Of a DNA stretch of 64,000 nt, positions 9,226 to 18,786 are shown one piece after another. The stretch is from Limnohabitans sp. WS1 (GTDB taxonomy: Bacteria > Pseudomonadota > Gammaproteobacteria > Burkholderiales > Burkholderiaceae_C). The position numbers were made by a program, and so were the translations under genes. How positions within the stretch are numbered: the stretch's first letter is position 1; each line of letters opens with the position of its first letter. The stretch is taken from contig NZ_NERU01000004.1 in assembly GCF_003063265.1 (NCBI RefSeq), forward strand, positions 214,526-278,525, read 5' to 3'. The notes beneath the pieces are model-generated. The model saw only the letters and a list, made by a program, of their open reading frames with translations. It was not told the origin of the DNA and searched no databases.

Positions 9226-9888
<663 letters not shown>

Positions 9889-9925
9889 TGAATTCTTGAG
9901 CGCAGCATGCGCTGCACAGCCCCAC

Positions 9926-9949
9926 AAAGCCCCGTTAAGGGGCTTTTTT
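9926..9949 (+). terminator. Terminator of adk
   Basis: Stem AAGCCCC/GGGGCTT with loop GTTAA, followed by TTTT. Confidence 0.85.
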
Positions 9950-10071
9950 GTTTTGGGGATGCCTGGCCATCGCTTTTGTTGCAAATGCCCTGCGGCTCCA
10001 CACCAAGGCGCTTTGCATCCAAGGCCCATGGTTGATGGTTTTTACATACACTCCTTGCAAAACCGCAAAAA

Positions 10072-10087
10072 CTGGTTAAAAATACAG
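10072..10087 (+). promoter_or_regulatory. LexA operator (SOS box)
   Basis: CTGGTTAAAAATACAG fits the CTG-N10-CAG LexA site with an AT-rich centre, 33 bases before the lexA ATG. The left half has CTGG in place of the usual CTGT. It predicts negative autoregulation of lexA. Confidence 0.8.
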
Positions 10088-10120
10088 TCACTGGATGAAA
10101 CAACAGCCCTAGGAGCACCG

Positions 10121-10792
10121 ATGACCGACGATCCGAAACTCACGGCCAGGCAACAAGAAATTCTGAACCTGATTCAGAACACCATGGCCAACACGGGTTC
10201 CCCACCCACACGCGCAGAGATCGCGACGGCATTGGGTTTCAAGTCGGCAAACGCGGCCGAAGAGCACCTAAAAGCACTGGCCCGCAAAGGCGTCATCGAA
10301 CTGGTCAGCGGCACTTCCCGCGGAATTCGTCTCAAAGGCAGCGCCCGCAGCACGACCCGTGTGCCTGCGGATTCGTTCAGCCTGAACCTGCCCGGACTGG
10401 CGCAACTTTGTTTGCCCTTGGTGGGGCGGGTTGCCGCTGGCTCTCCCATCCTTGCGCAAGAACATGTTGACCGCTCTTACCAAGTCGAAAGCACTTTGTT
10501 CGCACAACAGCCTGATTACTTGTTGCGTGTCAGAGGCATGTCCATGCGGGACGCGGGCATCATGGATGGAGATTTGTTGGCCGTGAAATCAACCAAAGAC
10601 GTTCGCAATGGACAAATTGTGGTGGCCCGTTTGGGGGACGATGTCACGGTCAAACGTTTGAACAAAACAGCCTCTGGCATTGAACTTCTGCCTGAAAATC
10701 CAGACTACCCGGTCATTTTGGTGCGTCCTGGCGAACCTTTTGACATTGAAGGCTTGGCGGTGGGCCTGATACGCAACACATTCATCATTTGA
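10121..10792 (+). CDS. lexA: LexA repressor, SOS regulator
   Basis: A 223-residue repressor-protease. The winged-helix DNA-binding domain covers residues 1-72 ([31 protein letters not shown]). The self-cleavage bond lies at A106-G107 in GRVAAGSP, with catalytic S141 (RGMSMRD) and K178 (VTVKRL). The ATG at 10121 is set by the AGGAGC ribosome binding site; the open frame extends upstream to 9740 but that part overlaps adk and its terminator. The linker between domains is longer than in E. coli LexA, as usual in betaproteobacteria. A LexA box precedes it. Confidence 0.96.
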   Translation: MTDDPKLTARQQEILNLIQNTMANTGSPPTRAEIATALGFKSANAAEEHLKALARKGVIELVSGTSRGIRLKGSARSTTRVPADSFSLNLPGLAQLCLPLVGRVAAGSPILAQEHVDRSYQVESTLFAQQPDYLLRVRGMSMRDAGIMDGDLLAVKSTKDVRNGQIVVARLGDDVTVKRLNKTASGIELLPENPDYPVILVRPGEPFDIEGLAVGLIRNTFII

Positions 10793-10804
10793 TGCTTTAA
10801 ATCC

Positions 10805-10844
10805 TGGCTCAGGTGGCGGGCGCTGTTATTCAGCCCTGAGCCCA
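10805..10844 (+). terminator. Hairpin after lexA, possible terminator
   Basis: Arms TGGCTCAGG (10805-10813) and CCTGAGCCCA (10835-10844) pair across a 21-base loop; GCGGTTTTC follows. The stem is good but the loop is large and the T run weak. Confidence 0.45.
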
Positions 10845-10901
10845 GCGGTTTTCTTCAGCAATCCTGCCTGTGTCCAACCTCCATGATTTGAAAGGTTTCA
10901 C

Positions 10902-11216
10902 ATGGGAATCGCTCTGCTAACTTTGTCAGTTTTTTTAAAAAAACTGAACCTTAATCCTGTCAACGCATCGGTTTTGACAAAATCTCGAACATCGCGCCCA
11001 CACCCCAGCTGGGCCGTTCGCCCCCCAAATGCTTGTACAGCCGCGCAGCGCACGCAAGTGCCAGACAATCCGCCCCTCCTTCGTGTCTTGCGCATCCAGG
11101 AAAACGGTCAACAGGCAGACTGTGCCGGACGAATGGTGATTTCGGGGCGCATGGCGGATGTTTGCGCCGAGCTGGACCGCTTGGTGGCACTCGAGTCAAG
11201 GCAAGCACATCGGTAA
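10902..11216 (+). CDS. Hypothetical protein of 104 residues
   Basis: Not recognised with certainty. The ATG has an AAAGG ribosome binding site. The C-terminal 45 residues (GRMVISGRMADVCAELDRLV within it) read like a folded small domain with a charged amphipathic helix, while the first 50 residues are Arg/Pro/Ser-rich and look less protein-like. It stands alone between lexA and the hydroxyacid dehydrogenase gene. It may be a short real gene or a chance frame. Confidence 0.4.
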   Translation: MGIALLTLSVFLKKLNLNPVNASVLTKSRTSRPHPSWAVRPPNACTAAQRTQVPDNPPLLRVLRIQENGQQADCAGRMVISGRMADVCAELDRLVALESRQAHR

Positions 11217-11355
11217 AAACACGGCGGGTACAAACCCGCCCAATCCATTGGCTCGACACCACGCTTTCGCAACGCAAGCCCATGAAAGCGAAGTCACTCA
11301 AAAGGAATCTACGCATCCCCGCCGTAAGCGCCCAGTGTCAAGGCACAATGTCGGG

Positions 11356-12363
11356 ATGAACATCGTGATCCTCGACGACTATCAAGACGTCGTCCGCAAA
11401 CTCAGTTGCGCTTCCAAGCTCGAGAATTTTCCCGCCAAGGTATACACCAACACAGTCAAAGGCATTGGTCAACTCTCTGTTCGCCTCAAAGATGCTGACG
11501 TGATTGTCCTGATCCGTGAACGCACGGCACTCAATCGGGCCTTGATTGAAAAACTGCCAAGATTGAAATTGATTGCACAAACTGGACGTGTTGGCAGTCA
11601 CATTGACTTGGCAGCCTGCACCGAACGTGGCATTGCAGTTGCCGAGGGTGTTGGTTCGCCCACCGCTCCTGCGGAATTGACTTGGGCTCTGGTCATGGCC
11701 GCCTCTCGAAGATTGCCGCAATACATCAGCAGCCTCAAGCATGGCGCTTGGCAACAGTCCGGCCTGAAATCCAGCTCCATGCCCGTCAACTTTGGCTTGG
11801 GCACTGTCCTCAAAGGCAAAACCTTGGGCATTTGGGGTTACGGAAAAATTGGACAACTGGTGGCCGGTTACGGCAAAGCTTTTGGCATGCAAGTTCAGAT
11901 CTGGGGCAGCGATGAATCACGCGTCAGAGCGGTCAAGGACGGCTACGCTGCGTCCACGAGCAGAGAGGCATTTTTTGAAAACTCAGACGTTTTGTCTTTG
12001 CATCTGCGCTTGAATGAATCAACCCAAGGCATTGTGACCACAGAAGACCTGTGCCGCATGAAACCCAGCTCTTTGCTGGTCAACACCTCACGCGCTGAAC
12101 TGTTGGAAGCCAACGCCTTGATCGGCGCATTGAACCGCGGCCGCCCTGGGATGGCCGCAGTCGATGTATTTGAATCTGAACCCATCTTGCAGGGATCGGC
12201 CCTGCTTCGACTGGAAAACTGCATTTGCACGCCACACATTGGCTATGTCGAAAAAGACAGCTACGAACTTTACTTCGGTGTGGCATTTGACAACGTGGTC
12301 AACTACATCAAGGGCACCCCCACCAACATTGTCAACCCCGGTGCCTTGCAAGTCAGGCGCTAA
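11356..12363 (+). CDS. D-2-hydroxyacid dehydrogenase family protein
   Basis: A 335-residue NAD-dependent dehydrogenase of the SerA/D-2-hydroxyacid family. It has the Rossmann motif GIWGYGKIGQLVAGYG, catalytic Arg in VNTSRAELLE, Glu in DVFESEP and His in CTPHIGYVE. The start MNIVILDDYQD at 11356 is typical for this subgroup, although the frame stays open upstream to 11158. The reduced 2-oxo acid is not evident; SerA is unlikely because the C-terminal regulatory domain is absent. It stands alone, with no clear operon partner. Confidence 0.85.
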   Translation: MNIVILDDYQDVVRKLSCASKLENFPAKVYTNTVKGIGQLSVRLKDADVIVLIRERTALNRALIEKLPRLKLIAQTGRVGSHIDLAACTERGIAVAEGVGSPTAPAELTWALVMAASRRLPQYISSLKHGAWQQSGLKSSSMPVNFGLGTVLKGKTLGIWGYGKIGQLVAGYGKAFGMQVQIWGSDESRVRAVKDGYAASTSREAFFENSDVLSLHLRLNESTQGIVTTEDLCRMKPSSLLVNTSRAELLEANALIGALNRGRPGMAAVDVFESEPILQGSALLRLENCICTPHIGYVEKDSYELYFGVAFDNVVNYIKGTPTNIVNPGALQVRR

Positions 12364-12553
12364 AGCCATCTCAAAAAACCGAATTCCATGCCGTCGGCCC
12401 CAACACTCGTCCAAGACGAGATGCCCCAAGGACTCGCTGGGTCCTGCAAGAGTGAGGCGATAATCCCTCGGGCCATGTCTCACTGAATGTCTCAAATTGA
12501 CTCTCCTTGAGCAGTTTTGCGCTTAAACGCTTTCAGCTTCTTCAACAACCAAC

Positions 12554-14074
12554 ATGACACTCGCATTTTCCAAAGTCGCCGTCATCGGCGCTGGCGCCAT
12601 GGGCCGAGGCATCGCCCAAATCGCCGCACAAGCAGGCAGCCAAGTTTGGCTGTACGACACACAAGCCGAAGCCATTCAAAAAGCGCGCGATGCCGTTTTC
12701 CAGCAATGGGACAAATTGCAGGAAAAAGGCCGCCTGACAGCCGAAGCCGTGACCGGTCACAAAAGCCGTCTGTTGGGTGCCACCAGCCTGCAAGACCTGG
12801 CCGAATGCGAGCTGGTGGTCGAAGCCATCGTTGAAAAGCTCGACATCAAGAAAAGCCTGTTCACCGAACTCGAAAAAGTGCTGGCACCCACGGCGGTGCT
12901 GGTGACCAACACCTCGTCCCTGTCCGTGACCGCCATTGCCGCTGCCTTGCAGCGCCCGGCGCAGTTTGCGGGCTACCACTTCTTCAACCCCGTGCCCCTC
13001 ATGAAGGTGGTCGAGGTGATCGCGGGCCTCAAAACCGATCCGGCTGTGTGCCAGCGCCTGTCTGACTTTGCACGCCAAATGGGCCACACCCCGGTCCAGG
13101 CACAAGACACGCCCGGCTTCATCGTCAACCACGCTGGGCGCGGTTATGGCACCGAAGCGCTGCGCATTGTGAGCGAAGGCATTGCCGATTTCGCCACCAT
13201 TGACCGCATCCTGCGCGACCAAGTCGGCTTCAAACTCGGCCCCTTCGAGTTGTTTGACTTGACGGCGCTCGATGTGTCTCACCATGTGATCGAATCGATT
13301 TACCACCAGTATTACGAAGAGCCGCGCTACCGCCCCAACGTGATCACGGCCCAACGCTTGGCCGGTGGCGTGGTGGGCAAAAAGGTCGGAGAAGGCTTTT
13401 ACAAATACATCGATGGCGCAGCGCAAGTGCCCGCCGAGCCACCTGTTCCCGTGGTGGACAACATGCCCCCTGTCTGGGTTTCGCCCCGCGCCACCCGCCG
13501 CATGGAGCTGCTGCAGCTGCTCAAAGACCTGGGCGCCAAAATCGAAACCGGCGCGTCGCCCTCGCCTGAAGCACTGACCCTCGTCGCCCCATTGGGCTTT
13601 GACATCACCACCGTGGCCGTGGTCGAGCGCCTGGACCCGGCCCGCACTGTGGGCATCGACATGCTGTTTGTGGATGCCTCCACCAAACGCCGCGTCTTGG
13701 CCACCAACCCGGCCACACGCGCCGACATGCGCGATGCGGCCCATGCCCTGTTTGCCCGCGACGGCAAGGCCGTCTCGGTCATCCGCGACAGCGGCGGTTT
13801 TGTCACGCAGCGCGTGGTGGCCACCATCGTGAACATCGCGTCTGACATGTGCCAGCAGCGCATCTGCAGCCCACAAGACCTGGAAACCGCGGTCACCTTG
13901 GGCCTGGCCTACCCCATGGGGCCACTGGCCATGGGCAACAAGCTGGGACCCGACAGTATTTTGGAAGTGTTGTTCAATCTGCAAACGGTCTATGGCGACA
14001 CACGCTATCGCCCCAGCCCCTGGTTGCGCCGCCGGGGTGCCATTGGCTTGTCCCTCATGCACACGGAAGACTGA
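12554..14074 (+). CDS. paaH: 3-hydroxyacyl-CoA dehydrogenase (PaaH/PaaC-like)
   Basis: A 506-residue NAD-dependent dehydrogenase that oxidises 3-hydroxyacyl-CoA, in PaaH the 3-hydroxyadipyl-CoA of phenylacetate breakdown. The N-terminal Rossmann motif is VIGAGAMGRGIAQIAA (residues 10-25), then NTSSLSVT, the catalytic-region GYHFFNPVPLMKVVEV, and DTPGFIVNHAGRGY. Two C-terminal 3HCDH domains follow (to about residue 300 and again from 370 to 490), which is the double-domain arrangement of PaaH. It ends 2 bases before the hydratase-family gene, so the two form an operon. Other paa genes are not in the window, so the pathway is inferred. Confidence 0.88.
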   Translation: MTLAFSKVAVIGAGAMGRGIAQIAAQAGSQVWLYDTQAEAIQKARDAVFQQWDKLQEKGRLTAEAVTGHKSRLLGATSLQDLAECELVVEAIVEKLDIKKSLFTELEKVLAPTAVLVTNTSSLSVTAIAAALQRPAQFAGYHFFNPVPLMKVVEVIAGLKTDPAVCQRLSDFARQMGHTPVQAQDTPGFIVNHAGRGYGTEALRIVSEGIADFATIDRILRDQVGFKLGPFELFDLTALDVSHHVIESIYHQYYEEPRYRPNVITAQRLAGGVVGKKVGEGFYKYIDGAAQVPAEPPVPVVDNMPPVWVSPRATRRMELLQLLKDLGAKIETGASPSPEALTLVAPLGFDITTVAVVERLDPARTVGIDMLFVDASTKRRVLATNPATRADMRDAAHALFARDGKAVSVIRDSGGFVTQRVVATIVNIASDMCQQRICSPQDLETAVTLGLAYPMGPLAMGNKLGPDSILEVLFNLQTVYGDTRYRPSPWLRRRGAIGLSLMHTED

Positions 14075-14076
14075 GC

Positions 14077-14856
14077 ATGACCGCCCAACTGCTCAGCACC
14101 AGCGAAGGCCGGACACTGGTCCTGACCCTCAGCAACCCGGAGTTTCGCAACGCACTCGGGCCCGAGATGTACGCCGCAGGTGTGGAAGCCCTGAGCGTGG
14201 CCGAGTCCAACCCGGACGTGCGCAGCGTGGTCATCACCGGTGCCAATGGCATTTTCAGCGCAGGCGGCAATTTGCAGCGCTTGCAAAACAACCGCCAGCT
14301 GCCGCCCGAGCACCAGGCGCAAAGCATCGAAGGCCTGCACAACTGGATCGAAGCCATCCGCACCTTTCCCAAGCCGGTGATTGCCGCCGTCGAAGGGCCT
14401 GCGGCCGGTGCCGGTTTTTCGTTGGCACTGGCTTGCGACATGATCGTGGCGGCGCGCAACAGCGTGTTTGTGATGGCCTACAGCTCGATTGCCTTATCGC
14501 CCGATGGCGGCGGCAGCTGGAGTCTGTCGCGCGCATTACCGCGCCAGTTGGCCACCGAACTGCTCATGTGTGGTGAGCGCATTGGCGCAGAGCGTTTGCA
14601 GCAACTGGGTGTGGTCAACCGCCTGGCCGATGCAGGCCAAGCCCTTGCGCAAGCACTGCAACTGGGTGAACTGCTCAACAGCCGCGCCCCCAACGCTTTG
14701 ACCAGCATCAAGGATTTACTCAGCGATGCCGATGGCAGCAGCCTCAATGCGCAATTGGCACGCGAACGTGATCACTTCGTCAAAAACTTGCATCATGTGA
14801 ACGCAGGCATCGGCATTGCTTCGTTCTTGAACAAGCACAAACCTGAATACGAGTAA
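14077..14856 (+). CDS. Enoyl-CoA hydratase/isomerase family protein (possible alternative oxepin-CoA hydrolase)
   Basis: A 259-residue crotonase-fold protein. The oxyanion-hole segments SAGGNLQRL and EGPAAGAGFSLALACD are present. The usual second catalytic glutamate region reads LSPDGGGSW, with Asp/Gly where hydratases carry Glu, so it may not be a plain hydratase. From memory this pattern and the N-terminal LVLTLSNPEFRNAL resemble the alternative-type oxepin-CoA hydrolases of Burkholderiales, which would fit with the PaaH-like gene directly upstream. The start at 14077 follows the paaH stop immediately. Confidence 0.8.
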   Translation: MTAQLLSTSEGRTLVLTLSNPEFRNALGPEMYAAGVEALSVAESNPDVRSVVITGANGIFSAGGNLQRLQNNRQLPPEHQAQSIEGLHNWIEAIRTFPKPVIAAVEGPAAGAGFSLALACDMIVAARNSVFVMAYSSIALSPDGGGSWSLSRALPRQLATELLMCGERIGAERLQQLGVVNRLADAGQALAQALQLGELLNSRAPNALTSIKDLLSDADGSSLNAQLARERDHFVKNLHHVNAGIGIASFLNKHKPEYE

Positions 14857-14913
14857 ACCGACTGGTCCCCCAGGCGACAAAAACCCAATCATCAGTCACT
14901 CAAAGGACAGAGC

Positions 14914-15633
14914 ATGGACGAACCGATTCTGACAATGGAGGAACGAGAGGCGATCAACAGTGGTCGCTGGTTCTCAAGCCTTTCACCTTCACTTCGACAC
15001 GACATACTTCGATGCGCTTACGTCAAACGTCACAAAGACGGCGATATGCTCGCTGCGCGGGGAGACCCGCCCGAGCAGTGGATCGCCTGCGCCAAGGGCG
15101 CGGTGCGCGTGAGCTCGACCTCGGTGTCGGGCAAGCAGATCACCTTGACCTATGTGGAGCCGGGCATTTGGTTTGGCGATGTGTCGATCTTCGACGGGGA
15201 CCGTCGCACGCACGACTGCTATGCACACGGCGACACGACCACCCTCAACGTAGCCAAGGCCGACTTCAAGAAAATCCTCACGCAGCACGTCGAGTTTTAC
15301 GACGCCATGCTGCGCCTGCATGCGCGGCGCATTCGCCAGCTTTATGGCTTGGTGGAAGACCTCAACACCCTGCCCTTGCGGGCCCGGCTGGCCAAGCAAC
15401 TCAACCACTTGTTGCGCAGCTACGGCGTGCCCAGTTTGTCGGACGCCAAGGCGATTCGCATCAGCTTGCAATTGGCCCAGGAAGAACTGGCTCAGCTGCT
15501 GGGTGCATCGCGCCAGCGGGTCAACCAGGAACTCAAGCAAATGGAGCGCGAGCAAATCATCCGCATCGAGCCCGGTGGCCTGGTGGTGCTGGACCGCGAC
15601 GCGCTGCTGCTGATCGTCAACGCGGACCACTGA
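14914..15633 (+). CDS. Crp/Fnr-family transcriptional regulator
   Basis: A 239-residue regulator with an N-terminal cyclic-nucleotide-binding fold (about residues 20-135; GDMLAARGDPPEQW, PGIWFGDVSIFDG) and a C-terminal winged helix-turn-helix (SLQLAQEELAQLLGASRQRV, about 188-207). It lacks the cysteine cluster of FNR, so it is not an oxygen-sensing iron-sulphur protein. AAAGGAC ribosome binding site. It lies between the paaH-like pair and the kinase/acyl-CoA dehydrogenase pair, 57 bases after the first pair, and may control this fatty or aromatic acid gene block. The ligand is unknown. Confidence 0.88.
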   Translation: MDEPILTMEEREAINSGRWFSSLSPSLRHDILRCAYVKRHKDGDMLAARGDPPEQWIACAKGAVRVSSTSVSGKQITLTYVEPGIWFGDVSIFDGDRRTHDCYAHGDTTTLNVAKADFKKILTQHVEFYDAMLRLHARRIRQLYGLVEDLNTLPLRARLAKQLNHLLRSYGVPSLSDAKAIRISLQLAQEELAQLLGASRQRVNQELKQMEREQIIRIEPGGLVVLDRDALLLIVNADH

Positions 15634-15697
15634 CACACCCCATTTCCACCCTCTCGCCGCTGTCTGCGGCGAAAACCAATTTCCGACGGGTCCACCC

Positions 15698-16783
15698 ATG
15701 AGTGCTTTTGATCATTTTGTGGGGACCCGGCCTGTCACCGGCACCCACGCCTTCGACATCCCTGCCTTGGAGGCCTGGCTCAGCGCCCGGCTGCCCGGTT
15801 TTGTGGGTCCCTTGAGCGTGGAAATGTTCAAGGGCGGGCAATCGAACCCCACCTACAAGCTCATCACCCCCTCGCGCCAATACGTGATGCGTGCCAAGCC
15901 GGGACCGGTGGCCAAGCTGCTGCCCTCAGCGCATGCCATCGAGCGCGAATTTGCCGTCATGCAAGGCCTTCACGGCACCGATGTGCCCGTGGCCGAAATG
16001 CATGTGCTGTGCGACGACGAATCGGTGATTGGCCGCGCCTTCTATGTGATGGAGTTCGTGCAAGGTCGTGTGCTCTGGGACCAGTCCCTGCCCGGCATGA
16101 CGCCTGCCGAGCGCGGCGCGATTTACGACGAGATGAACCGGGTGCTGGCGGCGCTGCACAAGGTCGATGTGGCCAAGCAAGGCCTGACCAGCTACGGCAA
16201 ACCGGGCAACTACATCGAGCGCCAAATTGGCCGCTGGAGCAAGCAATACGCCGCCTCCATCACTCAGCCCATTCCCGAGATGGACCAGCTGATCGAGTGG
16301 CTGCCCAAAAACATCCCGGCCAGCGCCAAGGACGAGTCGCTGGTCGGCATCGTGCACGGCGACTACCGCCTGGACAACCTGATGTTCCACCCCACCGAAG
16401 CGCGCGTGCTGGCCGTGCTGGACTGGGAGCTGTCCACCCTAGGCCACCCGCTGGCCGACTTCAGTTACCACTGCATGGCTTGGCACATCACGCCAGGCAC
16501 CTTCCGTGGCATCGGTGGGCTTGATTTCGCTGCCTTGGGCATCCCGTCTGAAGCCGAATACATCCGCCGCTATTGCGAGCGCACGGGTTTCACCACGCCC
16601 GAAGCTTTGGCCCAGGACTGGAATTTTTACCTCGCCTACAACATGTTCCGCATCGCGGCCATTTTGCAAGGCATTGCCAAACGCGTCGAAGACGGCACCG
16701 CGTCCAGTGAACAAGCCAAAACCTCGGGCGCTGGCGCCCGACCCATGGCCGAGCTCGCCTGGCGTTTTGCCCGTCAGGCCTGA
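15698..16783 (+). CDS. APH/ChoK-type phosphotransferase family protein (ACAD10/11 N-domain-like)
   Basis: A 361-residue kinase-fold protein. The catalytic loop is VHGDYRLDNLMFHP (H220, D222, N227) and the metal-binding DWE follows (VLDWELSTLGHPLADF, D242). This subgroup is the stand-alone counterpart of the kinase domain fused to acyl-CoA dehydrogenase in animal ACAD10/11, which phosphorylates 4-hydroxyacyl-CoA. The acyl-CoA dehydrogenase gene begins 39 bases downstream, supporting the same two-step removal of a hydroxy group. Antibiotic resistance is unlikely. Weak ribosome binding site; the start fits the family. Confidence 0.87.
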   Translation: MSAFDHFVGTRPVTGTHAFDIPALEAWLSARLPGFVGPLSVEMFKGGQSNPTYKLITPSRQYVMRAKPGPVAKLLPSAHAIEREFAVMQGLHGTDVPVAEMHVLCDDESVIGRAFYVMEFVQGRVLWDQSLPGMTPAERGAIYDEMNRVLAALHKVDVAKQGLTSYGKPGNYIERQIGRWSKQYAASITQPIPEMDQLIEWLPKNIPASAKDESLVGIVHGDYRLDNLMFHPTEARVLAVLDWELSTLGHPLADFSYHCMAWHITPGTFRGIGGLDFAALGIPSEAEYIRRYCERTGFTTPEALAQDWNFYLAYNMFRIAAILQGIAKRVEDGTASSEQAKTSGAGARPMAELAWRFARQA

Positions 16784-16822
16784 CCCTTTTACCCCCCGAA
16801 CCACAACCCCAGGAGAGAGACC

Positions 16823-18082
16823 ATGGATTTTGAATACACCCCCAAGGTCAAAGACATGCAGGCCCGTTTGTTGGCCTTCATGGACGAGCACATTTACCCC
16901 AACGAGGCGCGGTTCTTTGAAGAGATCGCCGAAAACCGTGCCAAAGGCAACGCTTGGGTCCCCACCAAAATCGTCGAGGAACTCAAGCCCAAGGCCTTGG
17001 CCGCAGGATTGTGGAACCTGTTTTTACCCAAGTCCACTCGCGCCCCCCAAGGCCTGTCCAATCTGGAATACGCACCCCTGTGCGAAATCATGGGACGCGT
17101 GCCCTTTGCCGCAGAAATCTTCAACTGCTCAGCCCCCGACACCGGCAACATGGAGACGCTCGAACGCTACGCCAGCGAAGAGCTGAAAGACACATGGCTT
17201 GAGCCATTGTTGCGCGGCGAAATCCGCTCAGCGTTTTTGATGACAGAACCCGATGTGGCCTCATCGGATGCCACCAACATCGAGTGCGAGATTCGCCGCG
17301 ATGGTGACGAGTACGTCATCAACGGCCGCAAGTGGTGGTCGTCCGGCGCAGGTGACCCACGCTGCGCGGTCTACATCGTCATGGGCAAAACCAACCCTGA
17401 CGCGGGTCGGCACGAGCAACAATCCATGATCGTGGTGCCTGCCAACACACCCGGCATCACCGTGGTGCGCGCCCTGTCGGTATTTGGTTACGATGACGCC
17501 CCGCACGGCCACATGGAGGTGGTGCTCAAGAACGTACGCGTGCCAGCCGAAAACATTTTGCTGGGCGAAGGCCGTGGCTTTGAAATTGCCCAAGGCCGCT
17601 TGGGCCCTGGCCGCATCCACCACTGCATGCGCACCATCGGCATTGCCGAGCGCGCGCTGGAGCTGATGTGCAAGCGCCTGAACGAGCGTGTGGCCTTTGG
17701 CCGTGAAGTGGCCCGTCAGACCGTTTGGCAAGAGCGCATCGCCGAGTCGCGTTGCATGATCGAGCAGGCCCGCCTGCTCACCCTCAAGGCCGCATCCATG
17801 ATGGACACCGTGGGCAACAAAGTGGCCAAGGCCGAAATCGCGATGATCAAGATCGTAGCCCCCAACATGGCCTGCCAGATCATCGACTGGGCCATTCAGG
17901 CCCACGGCGGTGGCGGTGTGTCGCAAGACTTCCCTCTGGCCTATGCCTACGCCCACCAGCGCACCCTGCGCCTGGCCGATGGTCCGGATGAGGTGCACCG
18001 CAACTCGCTGGCCAAGCTGGAACTGGCCAAGCAACTGGCCTTGCCCGGTGACGTTCGCATGCCCGTGACACGCGGCAGTTAA
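16823..18082 (+). CDS. Acyl-CoA dehydrogenase, ACAD10/11-like
   Basis: A 419-residue flavin acyl-CoA dehydrogenase. It has [18 protein letters not shown] (flavin and substrate contacts), [22 protein letters not shown] and a C-terminal LADGPDEVH in place of the Glu-Gly-Thr catalytic region of short-chain enzymes; this Asp-containing form is typical of the ACAD10/11 branch. It probably acts with the upstream kinase on 4-hydroxyacyl-CoA or phosphorylated intermediates, feeding beta-oxidation. Strong AGGAGAGAG ribosome binding site. Followed by a strong terminator. Confidence 0.92.
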   Translation: MDFEYTPKVKDMQARLLAFMDEHIYPNEARFFEEIAENRAKGNAWVPTKIVEELKPKALAAGLWNLFLPKSTRAPQGLSNLEYAPLCEIMGRVPFAAEIFNCSAPDTGNMETLERYASEELKDTWLEPLLRGEIRSAFLMTEPDVASSDATNIECEIRRDGDEYVINGRKWWSSGAGDPRCAVYIVMGKTNPDAGRHEQQSMIVVPANTPGITVVRALSVFGYDDAPHGHMEVVLKNVRVPAENILLGEGRGFEIAQGRLGPGRIHHCMRTIGIAERALELMCKRLNERVAFGREVARQTVWQERIAESRCMIEQARLLTLKAASMMDTVGNKVAKAEIAMIKIVAPNMACQIIDWAIQAHGGGGVSQDFPLAYAYAHQRTLRLADGPDEVHRNSLAKLELAKQLALPGDVRMPVTRGS

Positions 18083-18103
18083 AAGGACACCACCCACTCA
18101 CGA

Positions 18104-18128
18104 AAGGCCTGCTCTTGCAGGCCTTTTT
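18104..18128 (+). terminator. Terminator of the acyl-CoA dehydrogenase operon
   Basis: Perfect 9-bp stem AAGGCCTGC/GCAGGCCTT with loop TCTT, then a T run. Confidence 0.88.
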
Positions 18129-18263
18129 CATGTCAGAAGAAACAAGTCTCGAATCACCCGCCAAACTCTTTGTCATTGAGCCTTCTGACTTTCGAACATT
18201 AACCATGACTTTTTCAACCGTCCGACCAAAAAGTGATGATTTGAGGGTTAGAATATCGCTTGT

Positions 18264-18340
18264 CGGAGCGTAGCGCAGCCTGGTAGCGCATCTGCTTTGG
18301 GAGCAGAGGGTCGCGAGTTCGAATCCCGCCGCTCCGACCA
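18264..18340 (+). tRNA. tRNA-Pro (anticodon UGG)
   Basis: A 77-base cloverleaf. The acceptor stem CGGAGCG pairs with CGCTCCG, discriminator A and CCA are encoded, the D arm is GCGCAGCCTGGTAGCGC, and the anticodon loop TTTGGGA sits in stem TCTGC/GCAGA. The T arm has GTTCGAATC. Confidence 0.96.
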
Positions 18341-18402
18341 TTTTCTTAAACTCAAATTTAAGAAAATACCCTCAAAAGTCTTTTTCAAGACGCACAGTTC
18401 CC

Positions 18403-18430
18403 AAAGGCCCGTCAGGGCCTTTCGTGTTTC
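18403..18430 (+). terminator. Hairpin between the two tRNA genes
   Basis: Perfect 8-bp stem AAAGGCCC/GGGCCTTT with loop GTCA, followed by CGTGTTTC. It may end the tRNA-Pro transcript, or serve as a processing hairpin if both tRNAs are read together. Confidence 0.6.
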
Positions 18431-18447
18431 TGTCTCATCTGAAGTTT

Positions 18448-18524
18448 CTGCCCGTAGCTCAGTTGGATAGAGCAACAGCCTTCTAAGCTGTGGGTCACAG
18501 GTTCGATCCCTGTCGGGCAGACCA
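18448..18524 (+). tRNA. tRNA-Arg (anticodon UCU)
   Basis: A 77-base cloverleaf. The acceptor stem CTGCCCG pairs with CGGGCAG and ACCA follows. The D arm is GCTCAGTTGGATAGAGC; the anticodon loop CTTCTAA sits in stem ACAGC/GCTGT. The T arm carries GTTCGATCC. Confidence 0.96.
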
Positions 18525-18540
18525 TTTTGACCCTCCATTC

Positions 18541-18575
18541 CAACACATGAATCTCATTCAGAGATTCATGTGTTG
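18541..18575. repeat. Perfect 15-bp inverted repeat after tRNA-Arg
   Basis: CAACACATGAATCTC and its exact reverse complement flank a 5-base loop (ATTCA). No T run follows. It may end or protect the tRNA-Arg transcript or be a protein-binding site; the base composition is unlike ordinary GC-rich terminators here. Confidence 0.7.
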
Positions 18576-18786
18576 ACGGGTCGGCATGCTGGTTTAACCT
18601 CATCCAGCAAGGACTTGGCAATCAAAAACCTGCCCCAAATCAGAAGCCATTTCCGCGGCACCTCTTCGGGTTTTCTCGGATGGGAGTCTGCAATTTAAGC
18701 CCATAAAAAGTTCCATAATGGATCTGTCATTCTCGCCACAAGCCTTTTTGTAGCGTGTGCAAAATTGTCCTCCACTTGGAAAACCC

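Noticed and set aside
12542..14062. 506-residue leftward open frame opposite paaH
   Set aside because: It is a mirror frame of the paaH-like gene with high-GC third positions; its sequence is His/Gly/Gln-rich and lacks a domain.
15698..16783. Aminoglycoside resistance kinase
   Set aside because: The kinase-fold gene belongs to the ACAD10/11-like subgroup and is paired with an acyl-CoA dehydrogenase.
18264..18575. tRNA-linked integration site of a genomic island
   Set aside because: No integrase, and no repeat of the tRNA 3' end was seen within the window.
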